From: Lentinus brumalis
Lineage: Eukaryota; Basidiomycota; Agaricomycetes; Polyporales; Polyporaceae
Reading direction: 5' to 3'
Assembly (NCBI GenBank): GCA_001792895.1
Contig: MARA01000057.1
Span: forward strand, 62,001-126,000
DNA length: 64,000 nt
Shown in pieces: positions 45,719 through 57,254 of the stretch. Position 1 is the stretch's first letter, and every line of letters starts with the position of its first letter. Made by a program: the position numbers and the translations under genes. The notes beneath the pieces are model-generated. The model saw only the letters and a program-made list of their open reading frames with translations, was not told the origin of the DNA and made no database searches.

Positions 45719-47920
45719 TCATGAACGTCTCGCATAGCGACTTGCATTCCGAATGCGCTCGCCATAGATCCAGAAAAGGAAGGGGCTAGAATAGACAAAC
45801 CATCAGTACGCGACACGATACCGGCAAGGATATACGCACGCTGGGATTCCTATGGCGATTGCTGCACACGCCAGAATGGTATCTCCCTTCCCATATCCCA
45901 AAGCCTTGTACATGGACGGCGCGAATAGCGGGAACCCGAAGCCTGCGAGCGAGCGGAAGAACGTGGTCGCCGCGAGCGCTGTGCGGGAAGTTTCAGTCGC
46001 CCGGAATCAAACCAAGGTCGATATGTGGGTTACCTGAGGCAGCGTGCAGCGTGAAGGCGTCGATGACGTAGGTCTGAATGGACTGGAAGTTGAGGATCAT
46101 CCCGGCACCGACGATGACGAGGCCGATGTCTGGCACGATCCAGTGAATGCTTTCACGAGCGGTCCAGCCCGTGATGAGAAGGCCGATGGGGAGCAAGAAC
46201 GTGCCGGGGACCATCGAGGCTGCAGGACCAGTCATCAATGCCCACGATTCGATAGCACGGACTGAGGAACTTACGTAGCCTGTACTCGGGTTTGCCCACC
46301 CCGCCGTACTTCGCGCAGAGACGCTTGTAGACGATGTCGATGAGCTGGGCGTTGATCTGCGAGACGACGACGAAGCCTAGGCCGAGCGCGATGTAGTGTA
46401 GCCCGGCGATGCCGACGGACTCCTGGTACACGCCCTGGAAGATCGATGGCAATGCGGTGAGGAAGACTGATCCCTGTCAAGTTAGCGGCAGGCACCCGGG
46501 ACAAAGGAGAGCGAACGTACGGTATAAGGTACCGTAGACGAAGGTCATGTATGTGCCCAGCAGCTGAATGATCGGCTCCCGAACAAAAAGAAGAAAGGGA
46601 CGGAAGAGGGCCTTCTGGACGATGTGTTGCCATCTGTGATACAACACGGTGTCAGCGAGTGGATTTGACGAGCTTGGGGGAGACTAGAACGTACTGCCTG
46701 TCCGTCCCGGAGAACACCGTGCGGACCTCGTACATACGGCCCTTCTCCGGATCAAGACCCTTCTTGATCTGGCGGGCCTTCCTCTCTAGCAATACTGGGG
46801 GATACGCTGGAGGACGCACGTGAGCTCAGCGATGGAAGTAACGCCGTAGCGATAGGGTAGGGACACGTACTTTCTTTGAGGAAGAAGAGACCGACAACCT
46901 GGGTCGCCACGCTGACGATCGTCGGGGCCCAGAACTGCACACCGTAGGAGTGATGGTGGTTAGTGGTCGAGACGTTGAGTAAGTATGGTGGTACGCACCA
47001 CCCACCGCCAGTCGCCCTTCTCCGCGATCCATGCACCGCAAATGGGTCCGATGACGGGTCCAAGTAAGGGCGCGAGTGAATATATGGCGATCGCTTGGCC
47101 TCGCTGCTCCGGTCGCCAGACGTCGCTTAGAACTCCACCTCCGATCTGTAGACAGATGATGGTCAAGTTAGGGAGGGCGACGCACGGACGAATTACGCAC
47201 GGTCAGCGTCCCACTTCCGCCGACTCCGGACAGGAATCGGAAAGCGAGCATCTGGCCGGTATTCTTTGCAAAGGCGCACCCGAAGTTCCACGCTACGGAG
47301 GGGAGGATGAGGGTCGTTGGAAATCGACAAGGCGAGTGACAGCGCACCTAGATACCAGAAGTTCGCCGCCTGCAACACCCTCGCCCGGCCGACTATCTCG
47401 CTGAGTGGACCCAGCACCAGCGGTCCGAGCGCTGCACAGCTAGTCAGGAAGGAGTACGAGGTAAGTAGATGTGGGATGGCGTACCATATCCGAGGACGTA
47501 TATAGACGTAAGCAGGGCGACGACCGTGGTGTTGGTGACCCCGAACTGCTCTGCAATGCGCTCACTCGCCGGGGCCATCATCGATGACGAGACGGGGCTC
47601 ATGAACGTGTAGGCCGAGACAACGGCGGTCACCGCCCACTTCTTCGAGAACGGCCAACTGGAAGCGGGTGGTCAGCTTGCTCATGAGGACGTGAGGAGTA
47701 TAGGGACTCACTTCTTGGGATTGTTCGCGTCGTCGGGGCCATCCCAATCGACAATGTATACGGACGAGTCGTCTTGGGTCTCTGGTTGTGCACCTTGTGG
47801 AGTTTCTGACGGCTTTGAACGGTTGTTTTCGGGAGTGTTGGAAATATCATGCTCGGATTCGGAGGCCACGGTCACAGAGGACTTAGGGGAGGGTACCTGA
47901 GGCGGTTGCACGGTCGACAT
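45719..47920 (-). CDS. MFS transporter, DHA1-type drug:H+ antiporter family
   Basis: Twelve exons on the complement join in phase: 47712-47920, 47485-47657, 47348-47431, 47201-47292, 46999-47145, 46871-46934, 46695-46806, 46521-46633, 46275-46466, 46034-46219, 45840-45978 and 45719-45785. The product is about 525 residues. A polar N-terminus of about 65 residues (Pro/Ser/Glu-rich, then 'VDWDGPDDANNP') precedes the first membrane span. Family motifs are 'LGPLSEIVGRARV' in the loop after span 2, 'GGSGTLT' and 'RGQAIAIYSLAPLLGPVIGP'. The usual central loop follows (LLERKARQIKKG), then six more spans ending FWIYGERIRNASR. Transporters of this type export drugs, polyamines or other small molecules across the plasma membrane. 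The substrate cannot be told from sequence. A palindromic site lies about 200 bp upstream. Confidence 0.9.
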
Positions 47921-48649
47921 GAGGTTTGGAGGGGGTCACATAGATGGGTGGATGGTTTAATATGATGGGTCGAAAGCAGAGCTGAGAATAAAATCTCACC
48001 ACGCACGCCAGCCACGCCCGATGACATTCAGAGAATCGTGGGGTCGGTGCCGCCAGCACCAGCTGGGAGCTAGCCTGGAACCGCAACAGCCAGCGCGGTG
48101 GAGATGCGAGAATCCGAGTAAGTCCGACATCGGACTTAACCCGCAGCCGTCGAGTACCATCTGTTAGCTTGCATGGCTACGCGGGCTTTCACCTTGCTTT
48201 CCCCCGCTCGCTCGATCCGGGGAACATGGTGGGGGGCAATGCGTGTTTCTGCATGGGACAAGCGCCCGTGTAAACCCCTGGCGGCCGAAGAAATCCGACC
48301 GCTGCGATTGGACAAGGACAATGGACATCGCCGCGGGCCATCCATCTGCGCAAGAAGGCAAAACCTGCAACGGTGGATTGACGAAAAGAGCAACCGCTCT
48401 GTTCAGCCTCGGCCGAAGCCCTCCTGACCACCCGCCCGATTTGAACAGAAGGCTCTTGTTCTTCAAGTTGCTGATACGACATGCCGATCGGGCAGACAAC
48501 GATGAGATCCAAGACACAGCGGTTGGAAACAGGATTAAAGAAGCCCAGGACAAGAAGACATGTCAAGAGCCAATTGTCGCTGTGATCCCAGTCATAACAG
48601 GGGCTCTCCCGGGACAGGTACAAGCCATCCTTGTGCGCGACGCAGCTCC
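47921..48649. other. Spacer between MFS and the next minus-strand gene
   Basis: It contains the MFS promoter with the palindrome at 48119-48138. Longer frames here lack family resemblance or splice signals. Confidence 0.4.
48119..48138. promoter_or_regulatory. Everted CCG/CGG palindrome upstream of the MFS gene
   Basis: TAAGTCCGA, CA, TCGGACTTA: two 9-bp inverted arms with a 2-bp centre, 199 bp before the transporter ATG. CCG-N4-CGG is an arrangement bound by some Zn2Cys6 regulators. The binding factor is unknown. Confidence 0.45.
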
Positions 48650-49708
48650 TCAACGAGCAGTTGTTGAACGTCGAAGTAAGTTCTGAGTCTCCCAGTTCAC
48701 AGACGCCAGCGGGTCCGCCACCCCTATGCTTGCACGGCCCCTGGACTCCTTCAAGGCAGCGTACACGATCTCAGGATCGAACGCAGCCAGGTCGAAGCTG
48801 AGCCGGGTGCGCTCCGTCTCTGACGACACCTGGGATTCCGTAGCATGGCGGACGGCGAGCGAGCTACGGTCTCGTGCGACGGCTCGGGGCGTGGATGTCA
48901 CTAGAAACGGAGGGAAGTCGATGGCGTCCGGAGGCAGGGTCTCGTGGGGCGTTCCATGCGTCTTCGTCTTCGCCTTCGCCTTCGTAGGAGTGCACGGACG
49001 CGCTCGCGGCTTGTCCACGACACGGTGAGCGGGAATTCGAGTCTTGACACGACCACGGGCAGCGATCGCCACCTCGGAGACCGCGCTGCAGAGCTTGTCC
49101 GTGCCGCCGTCCGCCCGGTCCACGGTTCCCCCATACAACCGCGGTGGAGGATGCTGGCCCTTGGCAGTACTGGTGCAGTCGGGAGCGCCGCGGCTTTGTC
49201 GGGACTGGCCGGTGAATGTATCACTACCAGAGGGACGACGCAGGGAAGATGTGCCACCGTTGGAGAAGCCGAGTCCAGCGAGCAGGGCATTCTGCCTAGT
49301 GGGTCGTCCAGGCGGACAAGGCCAGGTGAAGACATTCGCGTCGTCCGAGGGGTTCGTTGCTACCACGGAGCCGCCAGCTGGCGAACAGTTGCTCGGTTGC
49401 AGGCAATGCACACCAGAGGCGCGACATCGATGCGTATCACCCCTGAGGGCCTCCCGGCGGACGACAGCCTTGAGACGTTCCATGAGCTCGTCCAATTTGA
49501 CTCGCGGCAATGGCGGCGAGGATGTTCCGTCGGGAGAGCGTCCGCACAGATCGTCATCATCGTCGAGGACCTTGACCAGGAGGTAGCTGGCTAGCTTGTT
49601 CGTGACTGGATCGAACAGCCGCAGTGTCATCTGGTCGGACGCTGTGCATGCGAAGACGAGATGGGAGAGCGTGCGGACGATGTCCTCTGGCAGATACGGG
49701 GAGGCCAT
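48650..49708 (-). CDS. Uncharacterised single-exon protein
   Basis: One uninterrupted frame of 352 residues starting MASPYLPEDIVRTLSHLVFA. The first 90 residues are ordered, with a helix, an acidic DDDDD run near residue 50 and a 'LDELMERLKAVVRREAL' helix. The middle is Gly/Ser/Pro/Arg-rich and probably disordered, with a Lys/Thr-rich basic patch (KAKAKTKTHG) that could act as a nuclear signal. A short ordered segment (LSFDLAAFDPEIVYAAL) closes the protein. No known domain was recognised. The lack of introns is unlike its neighbours. Confidence 0.55.
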   Translation of the reverse strand: MASPYLPEDIVRTLSHLVFACTASDQMTLRLFDPVTNKLASYLLVKVLDDDDDLCGRSPDGTSSPPLPRVKLDELMERLKAVVRREALRGDTHRCRASGVHCLQPSNCSPAGGSVVATNPSDDANVFTWPCPPGRPTRQNALLAGLGFSNGGTSSLRRPSGSDTFTGQSRQSRGAPDCTSTAKGQHPPPRLYGGTVDRADGGTDKLCSAVSEVAIAARGRVKTRIPAHRVVDKPRARPCTPTKAKAKTKTHGTPHETLPPDAIDFPPFLVTSTPRAVARDRSSLAVRHATESQVSSETERTRLSFDLAAFDPEIVYAALKESRGRASIGVADPLASVNWETQNLLRRSTTAR

Positions 49709-50238
49709 GCGCGCAGGATATAGATGCAGATGCAGAGAGGGTCTCTTTCAGTACGACGAGGTCCTCGCGTGGTCATGGCGCAGAGGCTGACATGATTCGG
49801 AAGTCGACTGCTGGGCTGACAAGGCGATAAGTAGTAATGGATCGCATGCGCACTGAAGTATGTCGTGCTTCACCCACCTCAATTGGCGACATATCGATTG
49901 TACTATACACAGCGGTTGTTTCACGTCGATGGGCAACATACATTGAGGTGGTGTTGAGTCTTGACCCAAAGTCTTAGACATGAGTTCGGAATGAATGCGG
50001 GGTATGTATGGGTGGCTTGCCTCGAATCGATCCGTTGAGATGAACTGAACCAAGCGACTGGGTTTCGCCACGTGGCGTTCGCTAACGTGTCCGGTTCCAT
50101 ATTTGGCAGACGGTAACTCGAACTTACGCCGACTGCAGTGACCTTCATCCAACCTCCATCTCCTCCTCCTCCTCCTCATTCCTCCAAATACTGTTAGCAG
50201 GCCTTCGCTGGCGCTGTTCTCCTCCTGTGGCGACTCTG
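49709..50238. other. Divergent promoter region
   Basis: About 530 bp between divergently transcribed genes (minus 48650-49708, plus 50239-53031). A CT-rich tract (CTCCTCCTCCTCCTC, near 50160-50175) lies about 70 bp before the DNAJC3 ATG, a common place for pyrimidine-rich start regions in fungi. Confidence 0.45.
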
Positions 50239-53031
50239 ATGCTACTCCGTCTATCTGTCTTCCTCCCGCTTCTACTGCTCGGCCTCGTCTACAATGCGCA
50301 CGCTCAGGGCGGCCAGATAGCTGGCACTTCTCTCTACCCAGAAGAGCTCATTCCTCTCATCACCCGCGCGGATGCACTTCTCACCGCTGGCCAGTACAAT
50401 GACGCTGCGAAAGCGTACTCCGAGGCACTAGGTATGTTCATGCGTCTCTCTGCTGGCCGAGTGAGGGGAAGTATCATAGAAGAGTGTGGTTAATGCGTGA
50501 GCTGGCGTCTGGGAGGGCCCGCAAGTCCCCCAACGTCTTGTCTTTCGTATTGCATGGTGGTTATGTTCGTGAATCGCATTCACGGGCGCCTGTCATCGAA
50601 CTCGACGCGGTGTCCTGACTGGTACAGACCGCCTGCTTCCGCACTGTGCTCGGTATGTTTTTGACATTTACGAGCTTGCGGACTCTGTGTCGGCGTATCG
50701 GGCGAACGCATGTGAATCACATCAGACTGTACTCGTCTGTGCGTGAGCTTTTCTACACGCGCAGTGCCAGTCGAGAATAGGCTCCTCTGTGATCGCAAGC
50801 TGGCCCAACGTAGCCTTGTCTCCTCCTGCTGGTGGGAGCGTAGGAGGCGCCACATGCTGCATTATAACGGAAGGGCTCGTCCGTGGACGCGTAGAGGATG
50901 TCTCGCACAACATGGCTACATCCTGGGTGCTTTCTGGAAGCCTCGTGCAGCTGCCTTGCAATAGTCGGGTCATACGCTGCGACACGCGAGTCGCCCTCCG
51001 GCTTTCGTTTTGAAGGTGACGAGTGGAAAGTCTATGGGCGACCTAGCATTGCAGTGCTCAAGGGTTGTGCTCACGAAACGGTATGTCCCTCGCACGAAAG
51101 AGTGTGGACTGCCGCGAGTCACATTCTACGAAAGTCTCGTTTGAATTCCCATGGTTCCGCGCGGTAGCTTTCAAGAGCCTTGCCAGCGCGGAAACGACAA
51201 TGGCACAACTCCCGCGACCCTGTGGCGAGAAGGGAGAACAATTTCGCGTACGGGGAGAGCACATCTTTCGCGATCACTATACTTCGTCGGATGCTTCTCT
51301 CGGTTCTGACTTGTCGTGTTATTCCACGTCTCTACCAGTGCTAACTATCTTCCATTGGCAGAGAGTGCACCGGAGTATCTTCTGTACTACAAGCGCGCCA
51401 CCGCATACTACTCCGCAGGCCGTTATGCGTCCGCCCTCGCAGACTTCGACCAGGTGCTGACGCTCACGAACGACAACTTCGACAAGGCGAACCTGATGAA
51501 GGCGCGCATATACGCGAAGGAGGGCCGCTTCGCCGAAGCGCGTGATGCCCTGCGGAAGTACACGACGAAGGTCAAGGGCGACTCCGCGTCGCAGGAGGTC
51601 ATGATGGCGATCACCGAGGGCGAGCTCGCAAGCAAGAAGATCACGCAGGCGATCCGCGCGAAGCTGTGGCAGGCGTGTGTGGAGGCGGCGACGACGGCCC
51701 TTGCCACGGCGTCACACTCGGCGAAGCTTCGGCAACAGCGCGCGGACTGCTCGATTGCAGCGGGCGACATCGAGGGTGCGGTGGCGGACCTCTCGTGAGT
51801 GCTCGCTCTGATGTTCATCGCGGCCCTCGCTAACCGTGCGCAGACGTCTCGCACAGCTGACGACACCCACGACTGCACTCTGGATGAAGACTGCACGACT
51901 GGGCTACTTCCTGTTCCCGTACACGTCACCCGCGGACCCATCTCCGGCCATGGCCACGCTCAAGCAGTGTCTGCACTACGACCCGGACTCGCCGACGTGC
52001 CTGAAGATGCACCGGATGGTGAAGGCGTTCGACAAAAGCTTCAAGAGCCTCGACAAGTCGTACAATGCGGAAGACTGGCGCGGGGTCATGAAGCTGCTGC
52101 TCGGGCCCGACCTCTCTGGCACTGACGGCTTCGCAGCCAAGTTCGACGCGGCGCTCGAGGAGCACATCACGCGCGAGAACCTGCAGCTGCACCCGCAGAT
52201 TCAGCTCCCCGACGGGAAGCGCACGTCGCCCCGGCGCGCGGTCATCCTCAAGGCGCTTTGCCGGGCGTATGTCAAGACAAACCAGGCGAAGAAGGGCGAG
52301 CAGTGGTGTGGCGCCCTTCTGGAGATGAACGGCAAGGAGAACGATCCGGATGGTGTTATCGGGCTTGCGGAGGCGTTGTTTGCGCGTGAGGAGTGGGAGG
52401 AAGCAGTGCGAATTCTTTCGAGTGCGTTCGAAGCCAGCGGGCGGTCGGATCGCGAGGTGCGTCTCGGTGTACTCTGAACCTTGGCGGCATGCTGATGCGG
52501 CGGCGTGATGTGCAGATCCACCAACGCTTGACCAAGGCGCAGAAGCTGCTCAAGCAGTCGAAGCAGAAGGACTACTACAAGGTCCTCGGCGTCGCGCGGG
52601 ACGCAGACACGAAGACGATCAAGAAGGCTTAGTGAGTACTGGCATTCTTTCAGTGCTGTATCCGTCGTCTGACCTCATCACCAGCCGGAAGGCAGTCTTG
52701 ACAGCTCATCCGGACAAGGGCGGCAGCGAGGCCAAGATGGCCGCGGTCAACGAGGCGTATGAGGTGCTCAGCAACCCAGGTGCGTCCGTTCAGTTCGCAG
52801 TCATGCTACCTGTTGTCTCACCTAGTTCGCGCGTGTCCAGAGCTCCGCCAGCGGTACGACAGCGGCGACGACCCGAACGACCCGCAGCAGGGCGGGGAGC
52901 CATTCCAGGGCGGCGGCTTCCCGGGGCAGTTCGCGCAGTTCTTCCAAGGCGGCAGCTTCGGTGGCTTCCCCGGCGGCGGCGGCGGCGGCGGCGGCTTCCA
53001 CTTCCGCTCCAGCCAGGCTGGTTTCCACTAG
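50239..53031 (+). CDS. DNAJC3/P58IPK-type ER co-chaperone (TPR + J domain)
   Basis: Six exons join in phase: 50239-50431, 51362-51794, 51844-52456, 52516-52631, 52685-52779 and 52841-53031. The product is 546 residues. Residues 1-22 form a signal peptide (Leu-rich core ending NAHA). TPR helices fill about 35-410 (YLLYYKRATAYYSAGRYASA, LMKARIYAKEGRFAEARDAL and others). The J domain (about 431-490) starts KDYYKVLGV and keeps the HPD motif near residue 461 (TAHPDKGG), which is needed to stimulate Hsp70 ATPase. A Gly/Phe-rich tail ends the protein. DNAJC3 proteins work in the ER lumen with BiP/Kar2, binding unfolded clients. The first intron is 930 nt against 49-61 nt for the others. The ATG at 50239 is preferred because it starts the signal peptide. 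Confidence 0.92.
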
Positions 53032-53783
53032 CGTCGTCTGCCTCTGCTGCCTCTATCTTTGCTCTTGTTCCGTGCGCTATTTGATGTCTCTACGCGCTTT
53101 GTGTAGATGCTTTCGTGTCTGGATTTCTGGTACTGTCCTCACTCTTCCTTTCTCCCTCTTTCCAAACGCACATCTCCCCTGTACAAAAGCTTCCATCCCT
53201 TGACCACGTTCTCTCCGTGAGCTTGCTGCTGTATGTTATCGCGTATGCGCGCGTCTGATGGACTTGTTGGTTAGAGCCTGCCCTAGTAATCGCCACTGGC
53301 TATGGTGTAATGATAGCCTCTGCCTCTTTGTCCTTGCTTCGTCGCTCCTTGGATCACGTCCTGACCGTTAGGCGAGCGTCGTCTTCGGCACACTGGAGCC
53401 AACCTCACGCTGGCTGTCACCCTGTGAGTCCCATCGTCGCAATTCAGCCTGGACTGGCTGCGGCTGAATTGCACGTAGTCAAGGTAGGCATCCATCGCAG
53501 CTATCCCGGGACCCTGTGCTGAACGCTTCCCAAGGTATGCCATCGTGCCAGTGGTGGATGATATTGGCCCACCGTCTCAAGCATTCCTCCTGTCTGCGAC
53601 GACCTGGTTCTCTGCCACACTAGTCTTCCTCCTGTCTGCGACGACCTGGTTCTCTGCCGCACTAGTCGCAAATACGGTCACGTAACCTCGCTTCGTTCCC
53701 ATGAACATCCGATCCCAAAAGGTCAATGTACCTCGGGGTTGACCTGTCTGTGATGTTTGGTCAGTGTACTCCCCCCGGCCGAA
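53032..53783. other. Spacer with duplicated block
   Basis: From about 53440 this segment is a diverged copy of 56735-57075, the upstream region of the second paralogue. A short minus-strand frame beginning MAYLGKRSAQ matches MTYLGKRLAQ in the other copy, so both may be remnants of one gene. Confidence 0.5.
53584..53667. repeat. 42-bp tandem duplication
   Basis: 53584-53625 and 53626-53667 differ at one base. The homologous place at 56.9 kb has a single unit. Confidence 0.9.
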
Positions 53784-54673
53784 AGTGTTTGAACACCTAG
53801 GATTAGGCGCCCAGTGTGGGTGATTTATAACAATGAAATCTCACTCATAAGCAAAGTTATATCTGAGTCATTGGGCATGTATGATAGGTAGACATCTGAT
53901 GTTGCAAGGGGTGAGTATATAACTGTATAATGATTTGGTAGAATAATGCGGAGGGAGGACCTTTTCAGTAGCATCATTCTTGCACTGACCCCAACTCTGC
54001 CCTGCCTAAGGCTTCCTAGACTGGTTGAGACAATCTCAAAAGCATACTTACAGACACCTGAGAGCCTCAGCTACATACTATATAAATTTCAGGATATAAC
54101 ATAGAAATCTGGGGAAGTAACGGTTGATATAACTTGGCAGTTGGACTTGCCTCAGCAACAGAGCACTGCATCATCTGTGGGTAGTCCCTTATCAAGGGCT
54201 CCTGGTAGAGTGCTATTATTACCAGTAGATAGGTGAGGTACAGGTAGTGTGGCTACAGTCCACAATCAGCCCTAGGCATGAGAGTTGTAATGTCCAGGCT
54301 GCATAAGCTTGAAGCCAGGAGTCTGTCCAGCAAGTTACACCCATGATAACTCCCCCAGACTTTCACGTTAAATCCTGAAATGCACATGGCACACTCATGA
54401 GGCTCTAGGGTACCTGTAGATAATTATTTGAGAGTGTGTCCATAAGTTGAGGCAGACTTATGGAGGGCAAGATCCGGAATGGGGGTGGGGACACAGTTGG
54501 TGCTCTACAAAATTCTATCAAACAAAGCATGCAATGCTTTGACTGTACACTATAACCTTAAGTGTATGTCTACTATGTGCACACAGTGGCTTGGACAGAA
54601 TGTGGATACTGAGTGCAATCTGCTGATTATATTGTACGCATACGAGGCGCCGGCACCTAGGTGTTCAAACACT
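53784..54673. mobile_element. Non-autonomous AT-rich inverted-repeat element (MITE-like)
   Basis: 890 bp bounded by 28-bp imperfect inverted repeats: AGTGTTTGAACACCTAGG and GGCGCC with a 4-base mismatch between. They lie at 53784-53811 and 54646-54673. The inside is clearly more AT-rich than its surroundings and holds no transposase-like frame. Target-site duplication could not be identified. The insertion lies in the upstream region of the gene at 55083-55783. The paralogous upstream region at 57 kb lacks it. Confidence 0.7.
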
Positions 54674-55082
54674 CTTGGCGCCCGCTAGTACCTCCGGGGG
54701 TCATCGAGGCGAACAGAACGGCGTCACGAGCAGTCACTGTCCGACAGCAGTCGTCCGAAGGGTACAGATACGAGCATACGACCGTGACCGCACTGACATC
54801 CGCCACCGGTGTTCCAGTAGTACCTGTTCGCCGCTCATATATGTAGGTAACCTGCCTTGGCTTGTGTCGTTCCCCAGCTTCCGCTTGAACGACGCAGGTA
54901 CATCTCCCTCTCCTGTTCTTCGCCCCTCTTTGTATTTCTGATAGCTTTCACGCAGATTGTATCTGTTCCGTCCCGCGCGTGCCTCAAGAGTATCCCTCTT
55001 ACATCCACAAGTTTAAAGAGTGCGCTACGCCGCATCTGCCACTTCGTCTGCACGAGACTAATCAATCCAAACGTCTACAGCC

Positions 55083-55783
55083 ATGCCCGGCGATCTCAAC
55101 CAAGTACTTTACCTGGGAGGCCTGCTCGATGGCCTCAAGTTCACCGTCACCGACGTCAAGCCTTCCGTCCCCAACCGTAGCGGTTGGGGAGCCAACTTCA
55201 CCAACCCGCACGCAGGCTCCATCTCGAGCAACGCCGGCGTACGTCTTTTCCTACCCCCACCTCTCTGCATGACAATCCCTGACCTCGAGTCTCCCCACCC
55301 CAGGGCGACCCCGACTATCTCTCCCGCCCCTTCGAAGTGAAGAGCGGCGAGAAGATCGGCACGACGAAGCTCACCGGGAACAGCGGCCTGTTCACGACCG
55401 GCCAAGGCGGGCTCGTCACCATCAAGTTCCACCTCGAAGGCACAGCGACGGTCAACGGCGGGCCCGTGCACGTCAATGGCGACGGCTACATCGTCGTCTC
55501 CTCGAGCGACTGGAAGGGCCTCGAGCGGCCGGACATGTCGAACATCACGTACTATTGGGCGGACACCCCGCCGCGCAACGCCGCGCTCACCGTGCCGCCG
55601 TCCATCTCGGGCATGCCTGCGGACATCCTGTTCGTGCTGGCCGCAAAGCCGGAGGACGCGGGAAAGGAGCTGGGGATGACGTCGACGACGCACAAGGACG
55701 TGGTGGACACGGTGCTGGATTATGCGATTCAGGGCATCTTCTGGGTCAACGAAAAGCTGTTCGCATGGGCTACAAGCCGTTGA
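55083..55783 (+). CDS. Tandem duplicate 1, unknown family (altered C-terminus)
   Basis: Two exons, 55083-55238 and 55304-55783, with a 65-nt intron give 211 residues starting MPGDLNQVLYLGGLLDGLKF. The protein has no signal peptide. Strand-rich segments (GGLVTIKFHLEGTATVNG, GYIVVSSSDWKGLERPDMSN) are followed by a helical end (HKDVVDTVLDYAIQGIFWVN). This suggests a soluble beta-sandwich with a C-terminal helix, which is inference. It is closely similar to the copy at 57255-57965. A one-base loss near 55770 changes the end: this copy stops at WATSR, whereas the sister reads WAIKPLKPF. The family is not recognised. The upstream region carries an inserted element and an inversion. Confidence 0.8.
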
Positions 55784-56734
55784 AGCCGTTTTGAGGTCAT
55801 GTCCCTGACCCGGGTGACAGACAGATCGTACATGGCTTCCTGTACTTCCTAGTTATCTTTTGTCTGTCTTCCAGATCGCTATTAGACTTGTCGGCATAAG
55901 TAGTTCAGCCGTGAAGACCGTAAGCATTTCCGTAGCGTCAGCTTCAACTGGGCAATCGTAAGCGCAATGCAACTATGCAAGCGAGACGTGAGGCCTCTAA
56001 GGTTGGATGAGGGTCACTGCAGTCGGCGTAAGTTAGAGTTGCGGTCTGCTAGATATAGAACCACGTGGCCTTCTTTACACTCCGAATCTCGAGGCTCCTT
56101 CAAACTTTAAGCTTTGCAACCTTCAACGTCTGTGATAGGTACTGGAGAACATGGTCCAGGGCAGATACCGAGGGGGTGATAAAACAGAAGTAGAGCCTGA
56201 CAGAGATGAAGTGGCAAATTGCTGGGTCTCTGGGCGCTCCCGTCCCACTCACTTAACCACCACTACTACTAATAGTGCTTACTCGTGTACAATGCCTCCG
56301 CGGGATTTGACGGTGCACATGCTGTGTGCTCCCTTCTAGGCTTTACCGGACAAGTCCAGTAAGTCCTCATGTCGTCAGCTTCAGCTAACAAACCGGATAG
56401 CAACTTGTCAGCGGCAAACAAGTTCCAAAATGTCAGCCTCAGGTCTACATAACTCGCGGTCTTGTACGCTGTCATACCGTCTCTTCAGTCTCATCTATCA
56501 CCTGTGGCTTCTTTTTGCATCTCAGAGATCTCATCCGACCGCTCTCTCGTCTTATCTTCGCATATCTGACACCGGCTGTTTGATGCAGCCACGGACGAGC
56601 TCGTGGAACGTCTCGAGGCTGTCGTCCGCAGATTCCCGCTGGTCTTTCAAAATGGCCAGTCACGGACTCGCACTTGCTGACTGTCACCGTGACACTACTG
56701 GTCTACATACGGGGCTGTGATCACTGATTCCCAT

Positions 56735-57075
56735 CCTCGAGACTCAACCTGAACTGGCTGCCTGCCCCCGAAATGCATCGAAGTATTGAAGGAAGGCATC
56801 CGACGCAGCTGGATGCCGGATTCCTGTGCTAAACGCTTCCCAAGGTATGTCATCTTGCTAGTGGAGGACGATGTTGGTCCGACGTCTCGAGCATTCATCA
56901 TGTCTTCGAAGGCCTGCTTCTGCCCCGCACTATCCGCAAAATGGTCACATAACCTCACTTCATTCCCATGAACATACGAAAAACATACAGCGAGTTTCAA
57001 AGGGTGCAATGCATCTTCGGGGCGACCTGTCTGTGATGCTTGATGAGTGTACGGCCGGTCGTCGTGCAACAGGGA
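56735..57075. repeat. Segmental duplication, upstream block copy 2
   Basis: Homologous by eye to about 53440-53783, with substitutions and small gaps. Shared landmarks are CGCTTCCCAAGGTATG, CATTCCCATGAACAT and GACCTGTCTGTGATG. Confidence 0.75.
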
Positions 57076-57123
57076 TTACTGAAACACCGGTGGCGGATGT
57101 AGGTGCGTACAGGGTGATGCTCG

Positions 57124-57131
57124 TATTTATA
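57124..57131 (+). promoter_or_regulatory. TATA-like box of duplicate 2
   Basis: TATTTATA, 124 bp before the ATG at 57255. The corresponding segment upstream of duplicate 1 is inverted. Confidence 0.45.
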
Positions 57132-57254
57132 CCCTCAACAAGATGTGAGCGCATACAACCCCGTACTTCAGTCAAGTCGACTCCTCACCCGTTCAGTAGG
57201 TACGCTTTGGCGGCCTCGTCTGCACGAGACTGATCTAACGCACCATAACCAGCC

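Larger units (their letters stand above)
55784..57254. other. Spacer between duplicates
   Basis: The right half (56735-57075) is the duplicated upstream block. A minus-strand frame there (start MTYLGKRLAQ, continuing upstream as a helical segment) may be a gene remnant. The left half has nothing recognisable. Confidence 0.4.

Noticed and set aside
53283..53543. Minus-strand frame starting MAYLGKRSAQ as a gene
   Set aside because: Short and without supporting exons. Its duplicate at 56.7-57.0 kb shares only a short stretch, so at most it is a remnant and is noted under the spacer.
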